Below the pieces are notes generated by a model. It made no database searches, was not told where the DNA came from, and was given only the letters and a program-made list of their open reading frames with translations. From Petroclostridium xylanilyticum (GTDB lineage: Bacteria; Bacillota; Clostridia; SK-Y3), in assembly GCF_002252565.1 (NCBI RefSeq), contig NZ_NPML01000018.1, forward strand, positions 414,888-478,887: a DNA stretch of 64,000 nucleotides, given 5' to 3'. This document shows, piece after piece, positions 25,304 to 34,099 of this stretch; the first letter of the stretch is position 1; every line of letters starts with the position of its first letter. A program made the translations under genes and the position numbers.

Positions 25304-26227
25304 ATGGCAATACGGCCACCCATTTTACAAGCTGGAGATACAATTGGTATAGTTACTCTAGGCAGTCCACTCGATGCTAGTATTATTAATGCAAGAGTTG
25401 CTGCTCTTAGAAATATGGGTTTTAATGTAGTATTAGGCAGATATGTATATGCGTATAATGGTTATCTTGCAGGAACTGACCAGCAGAGAGCTTCCGATTT
25501 GATGAACATGTTTCAAAACAGAAATGTAAAGGCTATAATACCCACAAGAGGTGGCGTAGGCGTAGCCGGAATCCTTCCATACCTTGATTACAATGTTATA
25601 AGAAATAATCCTAAAATTATTACAGGTTATAGTGATATAACAGTTTTACTAAATGTCCTATATCAATATGCGGATTTAATTACTTTCCACAGCCTTCTTC
25701 TTATAAGCTTTACAACAGCTACTCCCGCATATAATTTCAACCAATTTTTTACCGCAACATCTACTACCGTTTCACCAAGACAAATACAAAATCCGCCCGG
25801 AATCCCTCTTGTAAGCAGAATTAGAGGTAATGTAACAGGACCTATTGTAGGAGGTAATCTTACATCTTTTGTAGATACTTTGGGTACTCCGCATGAAATT
25901 GATACAAGGGGAAAGATACTCTTTTTAGAAGAAACCAATGAACCTGTTAATAAAGTTTATAGAATGATAAATCATTTAAAACTTGCAGGAAAATTTAGAG
26001 ATTGTATAGGTATCATCATGGGTGAATGTACAGGATGCCAGGCTGCCTATGGTAAGACCTATGAAGATTTAATAAATGAAGTAATTGTTCCTCTAGGCAA
26101 ACCTCTCATGACCAATCTGGCCACCGGTCACGGTACATACAAAGCAGCAATTCCAATAGGTGCATCCGTTAATCTTAATACAATAAATAATACACTAACA
26201 GTACTTGAACCTACAGTGAGCAGATAA
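25304..26227 (+). CDS. LD-carboxypeptidase family protein (peptidase S66)
   Basis: A 307-residue S66-family protein, related to LdcA and MccF, which cleave the L,D-peptide bond of tetrapeptide stems or microcin C-like conjugates. Markers: LQAGDTIGIVTLGSP near the N-terminus, IPTRGGVGVAGILPYLDY, GYSDIT (probable nucleophile Ser110), GPIVGGNLTSFVDTLGTP, LFLEETNEPVNKVYRMINHL (Glu) and NLATGHG (His). No signal peptide is seen, so it acts in the cytosol, as expected for recycling. Start is ATG after AGGAAGGTGAATATGT. It is monocistronic and followed by a terminator. Confidence 0.9.
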   Translation: MAIRPPILQAGDTIGIVTLGSPLDASIINARVAALRNMGFNVVLGRYVYAYNGYLAGTDQQRASDLMNMFQNRNVKAIIPTRGGVGVAGILPYLDYNVIRNNPKIITGYSDITVLLNVLYQYADLITFHSLLLISFTTATPAYNFNQFFTATSTTVSPRQIQNPPGIPLVSRIRGNVTGPIVGGNLTSFVDTLGTPHEIDTRGKILFLEETNEPVNKVYRMINHLKLAGKFRDCIGIIMGECTGCQAAYGKTYEDLINEVIVPLGKPLMTNLATGHGTYKAAIPIGASVNLNTINNTLTVLEPTVSR

Positions 26228-26338
26228 AGAGATTAATTCTAATGGAGATTATGAAACAAACCTCGACTATATGCAGTACACATATTCGGCAAGTTTGGAA
26301 TAAAACCTTATTGTTCTAAGAAAGAATACAGTATTTAT

Positions 26339-26376
26339 AAGGACCCTACGTTAATTTGTAGAGTCCTTTAAAAAAA
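26339..26376 (+). terminator. Terminator after the LD-carboxypeptidase gene
   Basis: AAGGACcCTAC / GTAGaGTCCTT stem and an A/T-rich tail, 110 bases after the stop codon. Confidence 0.6.
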
Positions 26377-26407
26377 GGTAGATAAGAAAAAATTGTATAA
26401 AAATAAT

Positions 26408-26436
26408 GGTTGTACTGAGTATCTTTCAGTACAACC
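26408..26436 (-). terminator. Terminator downstream of tRNA-Ser(CGA)
   Basis: A perfect 11-bp stem GGTTGTACTGA / TCAGTACAACC with a seven-base loop, followed on the minus strand by ATTATTTTT. Confidence 0.75.
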
Positions 26437-26451
26437 ATTTGTGTCTCAAAC

Positions 26452-26542
26452 TGGCGGAGAGAGTGAGATTCGAACTCACGGGCCTTTATGGGGCCACTCG
26501 ATTTCGAGTCGAGCGCATTCGACCGGGCTCTGCCATCTCTCC
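26452..26542 (-). tRNA. tRNA-Ser(CGA)
   Basis: A 91-base tRNA with CCA encoded. The anticodon stem-loop GACTCGAAATC gives anticodon CGA (codon UCG). A long variable arm and a T loop TTCGAATC are present. It lies 21 bases downstream of the tadA stop codon on the same strand and may be co-transcribed with it. Confidence 0.96.
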
Positions 26543-26563
26543 GTATATTATTAATTTTATATA

Positions 26564-27031
26564 TTAACTTTTTTGCCTAAGCTCTTTAAAAAACTGCTTT
26601 AATATCATGGAACATTCCGCTTGAAGAATGCCCTGAACAACTTCCACTTTGTGATTGAAAGTTTCAACGCTAAATAAATCAACTACTGAACCCGCTGCTC
26701 CTGCTTTCGGGTCAGTAGTACCTATAATCAATCTTCTTATTCTAGATTGAATAATCGCTCCTGCACACATAGGACAAGGTTCAAGGGTTACATATAAATC
26801 ACAGCCGTTTAATCTCCAGCTCCCAAGTTTTTTACAAGCTTTTTGGATGGCAAGAATTTCCGCATGCGCCGTGGCATCCTTTTTCTTCTCCCTAAGATTG
26901 TGTACCCTTGCAATAATCTTATCATCCTTTACAATAATTGCACCAATAGGTACTTCACCTTTTTCATAAGCCTTTTGAGCTTCCTTCAGTGCATGTACCA
27001 TATAATATTGATCATCTCTAATAATTTTCAT
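26564..27031 (-). CDS. tadA: tRNA adenosine deaminase TadA
   Basis: A 155-residue deaminase that converts A34 of tRNA-Arg(ACG) to inosine. Zn and catalytic motifs: TAHAEILAIQKA (His and the proton-shuttling Glu) and LEPCPMCAGAI (two Cys ligands). The GEVPIGAIIV and VHNLREKKKDATAHAE segments separate TadA from cytidine deaminases. It sits between tRNA-Arg(CCT) and tRNA-Ser(CGA), and its substrate tRNA-Arg(ACG) is 6 kb away at 32781. Confidence 0.96.
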   Translation of the reverse strand: MKIIRDDQYYMVHALKEAQKAYEKGEVPIGAIIVKDDKIIARVHNLREKKKDATAHAEILAIQKACKKLGSWRLNGCDLYVTLEPCPMCAGAIIQSRIRRLIIGTTDPKAGAAGSVVDLFSVETFNHKVEVVQGILQAECSMILKQFFKELRQKS

Positions 27032-27066
27032 TCTTAATTCTTCATTATTCTTTATTCTTAATTAAA

Positions 27067-27143
27067 TGGTACGCCCGAGAGGAGTCGAACCTCCGGCACG
27101 CAGTTTAGGAAACTGCTGCTCTATCCTACTGAGCTACGGGCGC
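27067..27143 (-). tRNA. tRNA-Arg(CCT)
   Basis: A 77-base tRNA including CCA. The anticodon stem-loop CAGTTTCCTAAACTG gives anticodon CCT (codon AGG). The T arm is GGAGGTTCGACTCC. Located 36 bases upstream of tadA on the same strand. Confidence 0.96.
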
Positions 27144-27219
27144 ATATGTCTTACTAAAACATTGCTATAATATTGTACAATAATATGCTGAGTTTGTCAA
27201 ATGGAATTTTTAGTAATTT

Positions 27220-27255
27220 AGAAGCCAGGTAAAAAGCCAATCCTACCTGGCTTCT
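27220..27255. terminator. Terminator after yugP
   Basis: A perfect 12-bp stem AGAAGCCAGGTA / TACCTGGCTTCT with a 12-base loop lies just past the stop codon of the minus-strand protease gene. Confidence 0.75.
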
Positions 27256-27265
27256 ATATATACCT

Positions 27266-27958
27266 TTAGTCTCTATCGTCTCTCGCCCCTGCAAGCAGTA
27301 TCAACCTGGCAAGGTTCGCCATTGCAACTGCAGCAGATGCTACATAGGTCATTGCGGCTGCACGTAGTACCTTCTTCACAGGTTCAATTTCATTCCATGT
27401 AAGTAAACCTCTTGACTGAAGAATATTGACTGCTCTTCTGCTTGCATTAAATTCAACAGGAAGTGTTATAAGGTAAAATGCAACTGCTCCCGTGAAAAGA
27501 ATGATACCAAGTTGAAGCATAAAGGACCAGTTAAAGATCAGTCCAAGCATCGCCAAATATGGACCGACTGTGGAACCTATTCCTGCAATAGGTACAAGCC
27601 CGCTTCTCAGAGCAAGAGGAGCATACCCAATCTGATGTTGAATTGCATGACCTGTTTCATGGGCGGCAACACCGATAGCAGCCACTGATCTACTGTAGTA
27701 AACGCTTTCTGACAGCCTTACTACTTTTGTCTTGGGGTCATAGTGGTCGGTAAGCTGCCCTGCTACAGGTTCCACAGCTACATCATATAACCCGTTACTG
27801 TAAAGTATTTCTCTGGCAACCTCAGCACCTGTGAGCCCCCTTATGTTCCCATAGTTACTATACTTACTAAATGTGCTGCTAACTTTGAACTGCGTATAAA
27901 GTGCAAATAAAAATGCAGGTAAAACAAGCATAATGTAATAAGGATCAATGTAAAACAT
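27266..27958 (-). CDS. yugP: Membrane zinc metallopeptidase, YugP family
   Basis: A 230-residue membrane protein. The HETGH zinc motif sits near residue 100 (AAIGVAAHETGHAIQHQIGY). Hydrophobic segments occur at about 4-20, 120-140, 148-170 and 200-222. Downstream VEFNASRRAVNIL supplies the third-ligand region. This is the putative neutral zinc metallopeptidase family (B. subtilis YugP), widespread in Firmicutes and of unknown substrate. A structured leader with a terminator-like hairpin lies 50 bases upstream on the same strand, so attenuation is possible. Confidence 0.9.
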   Translation of the reverse strand: MFYIDPYYIMLVLPAFLFALYTQFKVSSTFSKYSNYGNIRGLTGAEVAREILYSNGLYDVAVEPVAGQLTDHYDPKTKVVRLSESVYYSRSVAAIGVAAHETGHAIQHQIGYAPLALRSGLVPIAGIGSTVGPYLAMLGLIFNWSFMLQLGIILFTGAVAFYLITLPVEFNASRRAVNILQSRGLLTWNEIEPVKKVLRAAAMTYVASAAVAMANLARLILLAGARDDRD

Positions 27959-28008
27959 AAAGCAACCTCCTTAATTTTGACTTTCTTTGACCTTTATATT
28001 TATTAAAA

Positions 28009-28107
28009 AAGACTTTCAACACAATTCTTCCTCAAGGACTGTGTTAAAAGTCTTGTTACCTTCATGGTTACAAGGCCAGATGGAACATCTCCACCGGGTG
28101 TTGACCC
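28009..28107 (-). promoter_or_regulatory. Structured 5' leader with terminator upstream of yugP
   Basis: Read on the minus strand, three consecutive hairpins occur: GGGTcAACACCC; AGATG/CATCT; and CTTGTAACC/GGTAACAAG with one mismatch. A long stem AAGACTTTTAACACA / TGTGTTGAAAGTCTT (28009-28054) ending in TTTTTTAA follows. The layout is aptamer-like plus intrinsic terminator, before the yugP start at 27958. I could not match it to a known riboswitch or T-box. It could also be the end of an unrelated transcript. Confidence 0.4.
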
Positions 28108-28210
28108 TGTAATTTCTAACTACTCCCTTTTAACAATTATATTTTACACCAACTTGAATTCTAAATCAATTAACGTTTTGTAAACAATTTATGAATAATC
28201 TATTAATAAA

Positions 28211-28365
28211 TTACTGTTGGCTAGATGTCATGAAATTTCTCCAGTCTCCTTCTTCAATCTTTCCACCCGGAAACTCCCATTTATTGATTGACGGATCACT
28301 AGCCTTTTTTTTGCAATTAATATCAAATTATCTTTAACCAGTAATGCTGCTGTTACTTTTTTCAT
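28211..28365 (-). pseudogene. Nudix hydrolase (MutT-type) fragment
   Basis: The ATG at 28365 has a good RBS (TTGAGGAG). The frame opens with MKKVTAALLVKDNLILIAKK as in MutT/CTP pyrophosphohydrolases. A frameshift in an A-run near codon 21 moves the true frame to ASDPSINKWEFPGGKIEEGD, the first half of the Nudix box. It then breaks off into a short unrelated end and a stop. The rest of the Nudix box (REL-EELGI) and the C-terminal half are missing. Confidence 0.75.
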
Positions 28366-28575
28366 TATATTTCTCCTCAAAAGTTCGTTGATATTAAGCC
28401 TTATGCTTTGTATTATAACATATACTTTACCGCTTTGTACAATATGTTGCATTATATTTTCATTTTTTATTTAGCAACTTCCATATAATGTATTTACAGT
28501 CTATTCACATTTTCGTCAAATTTTAGCTTTAATATATACTTAAAAGAACAAAATAATTTCAGGGGGGTTATAAAA

Positions 28576-29853
28576 ATGGAGCAATTTAACAACTATAGCT
28601 GGAATCAAGATGATTATGAAAAATCATTAATAAGCAAAGAAGCAGCAACCAATAATTCAAGAATTTATTATGAGGAATATGTTTCAAAAAATAAAAAGAA
28701 AAGGTCCTTTCCTCTAAACTATGTTACTGTTTCTATCATTAGCGCAGTAATCGGCGGATTAATATTTAGCTCTACCTTTGCTTTCATCGGCCCGCTTATT
28801 AATAAGAATTTATCAAATGATAAAAAGGTCGCATCTGTACCCTGGGAGTATGGAAATAGCTCCGACGTACAAAAGAACTCAGGTGAAAACAACAGCGCTA
28901 CCCCTAAACAGGTAATACAAAGCCAGGACGGTAAAGAATTGTCGGTAGTAGATATTGCTAAGAAAGTAGGTCCTGCCGTTGTTGGTATTGTAAACAAGGT
29001 ACAAACAAAGGGCTTTATTCGTGAAGAAGTGGAACAGGGTAGTGGTTCAGGAATTCTTATTAGCTCTGACGGATATGTCATCACAAATAATCATGTGATT
29101 GATGGCGCTACCAATGTAACTGTCATTTTAAGTAACGGAAAAAAATATGAGGCAAAATTAGTTGGCAAAGACGCACAGACTGACCTGGCAGTCATCAAGA
29201 TTGATGAGAAAAATCTGCCTTATGCTGAACTAGGTGATTCTTCAACCCTGGAAGTAGGAGAGATGGCTGTTGCAATTGGTAATCCGCTAGGCCAGGAGTT
29301 CGCCGGTTCTGTTACTGTTGGTGTAATTAGCGCTTTAAATAGAACGATCGATATAGAAAATAAGCAGCTTAAATTAATTCAAACCGATGCAGCAATAAAT
29401 CCCGGTAATTCAGGAGGCGCTCTTGTAAACTCATACGGTCAAGTTATTGGAATCAATACAGCCAAGATGTCTGCACCGGGAGTAGAAGGATTGGGATTTG
29501 CTATTCCTGTTAATGAAGCAAAACCTATTATTAAGGATTTAATGAACTATGGCTACGTCAAAGGTAGGCCACTCATCGGAATTTCAGGAAGAGATGTAAC
29601 AGAAGATATTTCCAGGATTTATGGGCTGCCGGTAGGCATTTATGTGTCTCAGGTTGCACAGTTTAGCCCTGCTGAACGTGCCGGAATTCAACCCGGAGAT
29701 GTTATTATAAAATTTGATGGTAAACTTGTAAAATCTATGAAAGAACTCAATGAATTGAAAGAAAAATTCCAAGTCGGAGATGAGGTATCAATAGAAGTTA
29801 ACCGCGAAGGTACAGTAAAAAAATTCCAATTGATACTTAGTGAACAAAAGTAA
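28576..29853 (+). CDS. htrA: HtrA/DegP-type membrane-anchored serine protease
   Basis: A 425-residue protein. About 45 cytoplasmic residues precede one transmembrane helix (residues ~49-70, VTVSIISAVIGGLIFSSTFAF). The trypsin-like domain (~125-320) shows His in ITNNHVIDGA, Asp in QTDLAVIKI and Ser in NPGNSGGALV. A PDZ domain follows (~335-420, with RAGIQPGDVIIKFDGK). It degrades misfolded proteins on the outer face of the membrane. RBS AGGGGGG. A clear terminator follows. Such genes are often induced by envelope stress; no CssR-type operator was looked for in detail. Confidence 0.94.
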   Translation: MEQFNNYSWNQDDYEKSLISKEAATNNSRIYYEEYVSKNKKKRSFPLNYVTVSIISAVIGGLIFSSTFAFIGPLINKNLSNDKKVASVPWEYGNSSDVQKNSGENNSATPKQVIQSQDGKELSVVDIAKKVGPAVVGIVNKVQTKGFIREEVEQGSGSGILISSDGYVITNNHVIDGATNVTVILSNGKKYEAKLVGKDAQTDLAVIKIDEKNLPYAELGDSSTLEVGEMAVAIGNPLGQEFAGSVTVGVISALNRTIDIENKQLKLIQTDAAINPGNSGGALVNSYGQVIGINTAKMSAPGVEGLGFAIPVNEAKPIIKDLMNYGYVKGRPLIGISGRDVTEDISRIYGLPVGIYVSQVAQFSPAERAGIQPGDVIIKFDGKLVKSMKELNELKEKFQVGDEVSIEVNREGTVKKFQLILSEQK

Positions 29854-29867
29854 CTGAATTAGTGTAG

Positions 29868-29896
29868 GCATCCTATTAATTTTAGGATGCTTTTTT
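29868..29896 (+). terminator. htrA terminator
   Basis: GCATCCTA / TAGGATGC stem with a seven-base AT-rich loop, followed by TTTTTT. Confidence 0.82.
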
Positions 29897-30000
29897 AATT
29901 TTTATCTATCTTATTATCATTTATTTGTGCTATACTTGAATTAGGATTCATATATTTTTTATATTCACATTAATACTAATTGCCTGAAAGAGGTGGTACC

Positions 30001-31986
30001 ATGAAACAATTGTCACTTTCAGATAATTTTATAGCTGCTCGAAAGTTAGCACTAAAAGAGTTTTCCAGAAATATTTCAAATGGTCAGACAGGTTATCTAC
30101 CCTGCCTTGAAGGTGTTATTAAAAATACAGAAATTGTTTCTGAAGTCGATCTGGGAGTTGTAGATATTCCCTTGAAAAAGATTATCGGAACTTACACTCA
30201 TCTAAGAAGTATTTCATTTGCGCGCAATTTTATGCCCTTACTGGAATCAGGAACTGAATTTGAAGCTAAATGGTCAAACCTCTGTGCAGCACATTTAAGT
30301 GAAGGAATTCGTGACCCTATCAAAGCATATGAATATCTAAACTGGTTTTATGTTATTGAGGGAAATAAAAGAGTTAGCGTATTAAAATATCATGATGCCT
30401 ATTCCATTCCAGGCCATGTAATTCGTCTAATTCCTAAAAAACAGGATAATGATCTAAATAGTAAGATCTATTATGAATTTTTAGAATTTTATGATAAGAC
30501 GGGAATTAATTCCATCTGGTTTTCGAAAGAAAATAGCTTTAATAAATTGCTTGAATATCTGGAAAACTTTCAACTTCCAGAAATTGAGGGACAAGGAGTA
30601 GACAAATACAGGTACTTTGCCAATGGAATCTATTACTGGTTCAGAAAAATATACCTGGAATCTGGAGGCAATAAGCTTAATATTACCACAGGAGATGCTT
30701 TTTTAGAATATATCAAGATATTTGGAATTCCAATAGATATTGATGAAATTCAATTAAGATCTACCATCAAAAAGCTCTATTCCGAACTGGAAGCTCTATC
30801 TGAACGTCAAACAATCGATATTCAAACCAAGCCTCCGGAAGATTTTAAACCTAATGTAATTTCTGCAATTACAACACTGGTTACCCCAAAAAAGAAATTG
30901 AAAGTTGCTTTTGCATATGGCAGAACAATCCAAACTTCTGGTTGGACCTATGCCCATGAATTAGGACGGCTACATGTGGAAAAGGTGTTGGGAGATCAAA
31001 TAACCACTTCCTACATTGAAAATGTGCCTGAAACTGAGGAGGCCTATCAATACTTTAAGCAGCTTGCCGAGGAGGAGAATGATATTGTTTTCACTACCAG
31101 CCCTACGTTTATTAATCCAACCTTGAAAGCGGCACTGGAATATCCCCAGGTAAAGTTTTTAAACTGTTCCGAGACTCATACCTACAAACACGTAAGCACC
31201 TACTTTGGCAGAATTTATGAGCCAAGATTTCTGGCAGGAATTATCGCGGGGGCCATGACAAAAACCGATATGATTGGTTATGTAGCTTCCTATCCCATTC
31301 CGGAAGTAATCAGTTCCATCAATGCTTTTGCTTTGGGAGCAAAAATGGTCAATCCGTACGTAACAGTAAAAGTAGCCTGGACTCATCAGTGGCTGGGCGG
31401 TGATAAATCAAAAAATGCCAGCATTGAGCTTATTGAATGGGGCGCAGACATTATTTCTCACCAGAATACACTGGTTCCCCAGCAGGCGTCAAAGGAGTTT
31501 GGCGTGTATTCTACGGTTTGCGATATGGATAAGAAAAACTGTGTGCCTAATAAACATCTGGCCCTACCTATCTGGCACTGGGGAATTTTCTATGAAAAAA
31601 TGCTTAAAAATATTATAAATGGCTCGTGGAATGCCATTGACCGGCTCTTTAGCACCAACTCCAAATTGGTTAATTTCTGGTGGGGAATGGATGCCGGTGT
31701 GGTAGATATTTTTTACTCAAAAAAGTTTGTACCGCTTCAAACACAAAAACTGGTTGAGTTTATAAAGAAAATGATTATGAACAATGCCTATGATCCGTTT
31801 ACAGGTCCTGTCTACGATCAAGCAGGTGTTTTGAGAATTAATGCTGAAGAGCGTGCAAGTAATGAACAGATTCTCTCCATGGACTGGTTTGTAGATATAG
31901 TAGAAGGGGAGTTACCCAAGCCAGAAACGGAAAATATTCCGGAAGACCCGTTAATCGATATGCTTGGAGTTGAAAATAAAGAATAA
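30001..31986 (+). CDS. ParB-like/BMP-domain fusion protein, cytoplasmic
   Basis: A 661-residue protein. Residues ~1-280 contain a ParB/sulfiredoxin-like element (PLKKIIGTYTHLRSISFARNF ... WFYVIEGNKRVSVLKYHDA). Residues ~295-610 are a BMP/Med-type periplasmic-binding fold (KLKVAFAYGRTIQTSGWTYAHELGR, NDIVFTTSPTFINPTLKAALEYP, FGRIYEPRFLAGIIAGAMTKTDMIGYVASYPIPEVISSINAFALGAK), as in PnrA nucleoside-binding lipoproteins. There is no signal peptide or lipobox, so it should stay in the cytosol and sense rather than import a ligand. Start is the ATG after AAAGAGGTGG. No transporter genes are adjacent. Confidence 0.82.
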   Translation: MKQLSLSDNFIAARKLALKEFSRNISNGQTGYLPCLEGVIKNTEIVSEVDLGVVDIPLKKIIGTYTHLRSISFARNFMPLLESGTEFEAKWSNLCAAHLSEGIRDPIKAYEYLNWFYVIEGNKRVSVLKYHDAYSIPGHVIRLIPKKQDNDLNSKIYYEFLEFYDKTGINSIWFSKENSFNKLLEYLENFQLPEIEGQGVDKYRYFANGIYYWFRKIYLESGGNKLNITTGDAFLEYIKIFGIPIDIDEIQLRSTIKKLYSELEALSERQTIDIQTKPPEDFKPNVISAITTLVTPKKKLKVAFAYGRTIQTSGWTYAHELGRLHVEKVLGDQITTSYIENVPETEEAYQYFKQLAEEENDIVFTTSPTFINPTLKAALEYPQVKFLNCSETHTYKHVSTYFGRIYEPRFLAGIIAGAMTKTDMIGYVASYPIPEVISSINAFALGAKMVNPYVTVKVAWTHQWLGGDKSKNASIELIEWGADIISHQNTLVPQQASKEFGVYSTVCDMDKKNCVPNKHLALPIWHWGIFYEKMLKNIINGSWNAIDRLFSTNSKLVNFWWGMDAGVVDIFYSKKFVPLQTQKLVEFIKKMIMNNAYDPFTGPVYDQAGVLRINAEERASNEQILSMDWFVDIVEGELPKPETENIPEDPLIDMLGVENKE

Positions 31987-32016
31987 AAATAGTTACTGTG
32001 AACCGTGAACTTATCA

Positions 32017-32604
32017 TTAATAGTCCAGTAAATAATATTCATACGCGTTAATGATAGTTGTATTCTTATACTGAATAATTCTAGATTGACGGCTGTAATT
32101 CAAATGCTGATGGCCGTGAAAAAAATATCGGGGTGAATATTGGTCCAGAAGTTTGTTAAAAGACTTAAAGCCTTGATGGCATAGATCTTCTCCATCTCCC
32201 AGGCCATAAGCCGGTGCATGGGTTACCAGGATATCAAAGCCTCCATTCCACCAGATTTTATGTTTCAACCTGGATATTCTTTTTTGCATTTGTTGATCGG
32301 TATATTGAAAAGGACCATGGTTATATTTCTGACTTCCACCCAGTCCAAGAATGGATATATTCTTATATTTGATTAACTGATTATCAATAGACACGCATCC
32401 TTCAGGTGGTTTTTTCAAATACGATTCGTTGTGATTTCCCGGGACATAAAAAAGGGGCACATGAATCATGGTTACCAAAAATGATAAGTATTCCGCCTTT
32501 AAATCTCCGCAGGAGATGATCAGTTCTACATCCTTAAAACGTTCGGCATCAAAATGATCCCATATGTATGATACTTCTTTGTCCGAAACCAGCAGAATTT
32601 TCAA
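32017..32604 (-). CDS. Calcineurin-like metallophosphoesterase
   Basis: About 195 residues from a TTG at 32604 (LKILLVSDKEVSYIWDHFD); an upstream ATG at 32649 would add 15 residues without a good RBS. Metal-site motifs present: IISCGDL, YVPGNHNE, DILVTHAPAYGLGDG, FHGHQH. The first motif, normally DxH, reads DKE, so the first His ligand is replaced. The GLGGSQKYNHGPFQYTDQQM segment is typical of a Firmicutes subfamily of unknown substrate. It converges on the BMP fusion gene. Confidence 0.85.
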   Translation of the reverse strand: MKILLVSDKEVSYIWDHFDAERFKDVELIISCGDLKAEYLSFLVTMIHVPLFYVPGNHNESYLKKPPEGCVSIDNQLIKYKNISILGLGGSQKYNHGPFQYTDQQMQKRISRLKHKIWWNGGFDILVTHAPAYGLGDGEDLCHQGFKSFNKLLDQYSPRYFFHGHQHLNYSRQSRIIQYKNTTIINAYEYYLLDY

Positions 32605-32738
32605 TGTAATAACCCACTTTCTAATGTAATATCTAACAATATGAGCCATGTAGATAAGATATTTTTAAAGAGATTAAAACAAAATGCATGGCACTTTTAG
32701 CAGGTAAAAAAAAATAATCAATAACTATTTTTAAAAAA

Positions 32739-32766
32739 TATAAGCCTTGAAAAATCAAGGCTTATA
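32739..32766 (-). terminator. Terminator of tRNA-Arg(ACG)
   Basis: A perfect TATAAGCCTTGA / TCAAGGCTTATA stem with a four-base loop, followed on the minus strand by a run of six T. Confidence 0.82.
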
Positions 32767-32780
32767 AAAATTTCTTTTCT

Positions 32781-32857
32781 TGGCGCGCCGTACAGGATTC
32801 GAACCTGTGACCTCATGATTCGTAGTCATGCACTCTATCCAGCTGAGCTAACGGCGC
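32781..32857 (-). tRNA. tRNA-Arg(ACG)
   Basis: A 77-base tRNA with CCA. The anticodon stem-loop CATGACTACGAATCATG gives anticodon ACG. A34 is the known target of TadA (A to I), which lets it read CGU/CGC/CGA. The T arm CAGGTTCGAATCCTG is intact. Confidence 0.96.
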
Positions 32858-33020
32858 ACATGGCACATATTATATTAGCATATTTCTTAGAAAAAATCAA
32901 ATGTTTTTTCTTCCAATAAAAATTTATTTTTTATTGGCTAATGTTCCCTTATATCTAGCTTAATTTTATGCTATAATAAGAATGTGCAATAATCTACCTA
33001 AATTTTCCGGAGGTACTAGT

Positions 33021-34091
33021 ATGGCTACATATAAGTTTTTAAATAATAACCAGATGCAGTCTATCCCTGTAGCAAATATTTTTATAGATAAATACATGCC
33101 TTCAGCCAATGCTACCTTCGTAAAGGTTTACTTATACGGGCTGCGACAGTGTTTCAGCAATAATAATCAGATTGAGAACAAGCAAATTGCCGCAGCCCTT
33201 AATATATTAGAATCTGATGTAGTAAACGCCTGGCTGTATTGGGAATCGGTTGGAGTAGTGAGATTAATTCGCCAGAAAAGCGGACAATCATCAGAGTTTG
33301 ATATTGAGTTTGTTGATTTGACTGTAGTACCCGAAGTAAAGAATAATAAGACTTCCCGTATTGTGCTAGATACACGTCCTAACTATACGCCTGAAGAAAT
33401 CTCTATATATATTGAGCAGGATGATAGTATCCGCTATTTATATAATACTGCCCAAGAGAAGCTGGGTAAAATACTGAGTTCTTCCGATATCAAAATATTA
33501 TACAGCTTCTATGACTGGCTCCGCCTTCCTGTGGAAGTTATTGTAATGCTGCTGGAGTATTGTATCTCTATCAATAAAAAAAGCATGAGATATATTGAGA
33601 AGGTGGCCATAAGCTGGGCTGATGAGGGAATAAACAGTATCGATAAGGCAGAACAATATTTAATGAAGCTTGAACAAAGAAATTCAATGCTGCATGAGAT
33701 AAAAAAATGTTTAGGTATTTCAGACCGTCCTTTGACTGACATTGAAGAAAACTATATTACTGATTGGACTGAAAAAATGAAATTCAGTACTGACCTTATT
33801 AAAATGGCTTATGAGTTAACTGTTTTAAATACCGGTAAGCTTGCTTTTCCATATCTCAATACTATACTTGTTTCATGGTATGAACGCGGTGTTAAAACTG
33901 TGGAAGCGGCTAAAGCCGATGCAGAGCAACATAAGCAAAATGCTAAAGAAAAATATAATAAAACAACTACAAGTAAAAGTACAGGTAAAAATAATAAGTT
34001 CATTAATTTTACCCAGAGAAAATATGACTTTCAGGAACTGGAACGACTTGTTTTACAAAAACGTATTAATAATCTAAAAGAAAGTAGGTAG
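33021..34091 (+). CDS. DnaD-domain replication initiation protein
   Basis: A 356-residue protein starting at the ATG at 33021 after TTCCGGAGG. The N-terminal ~100 residues form a winged-helix DnaD_N-type region (FVKVYLYGLRQCFSNNNQIENKQIAAALNILESDVVNAWLYWESVGVVRL). Two DnaD/DnaB_2 modules follow: ILSSSDIKILYSFYDWLRLPVEVIVMLLEYCI and PLTDIEENYITDWTEKMKFSTDLIKMAYELTV...YLNTILVSWYERGV. It probably remodels DNA and recruits the helicase loader at primosome assembly. The loader gene follows after eight bases. Confidence 0.9.
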   Translation: MATYKFLNNNQMQSIPVANIFIDKYMPSANATFVKVYLYGLRQCFSNNNQIENKQIAAALNILESDVVNAWLYWESVGVVRLIRQKSGQSSEFDIEFVDLTVVPEVKNNKTSRIVLDTRPNYTPEEISIYIEQDDSIRYLYNTAQEKLGKILSSSDIKILYSFYDWLRLPVEVIVMLLEYCISINKKSMRYIEKVAISWADEGINSIDKAEQYLMKLEQRNSMLHEIKKCLGISDRPLTDIEENYITDWTEKMKFSTDLIKMAYELTVLNTGKLAFPYLNTILVSWYERGVKTVEAAKADAEQHKQNAKEKYNKTTTSKSTGKNNKFINFTQRKYDFQELERLVLQKRINNLKESR

Positions 34092-34099
34092 GGTTAAAA

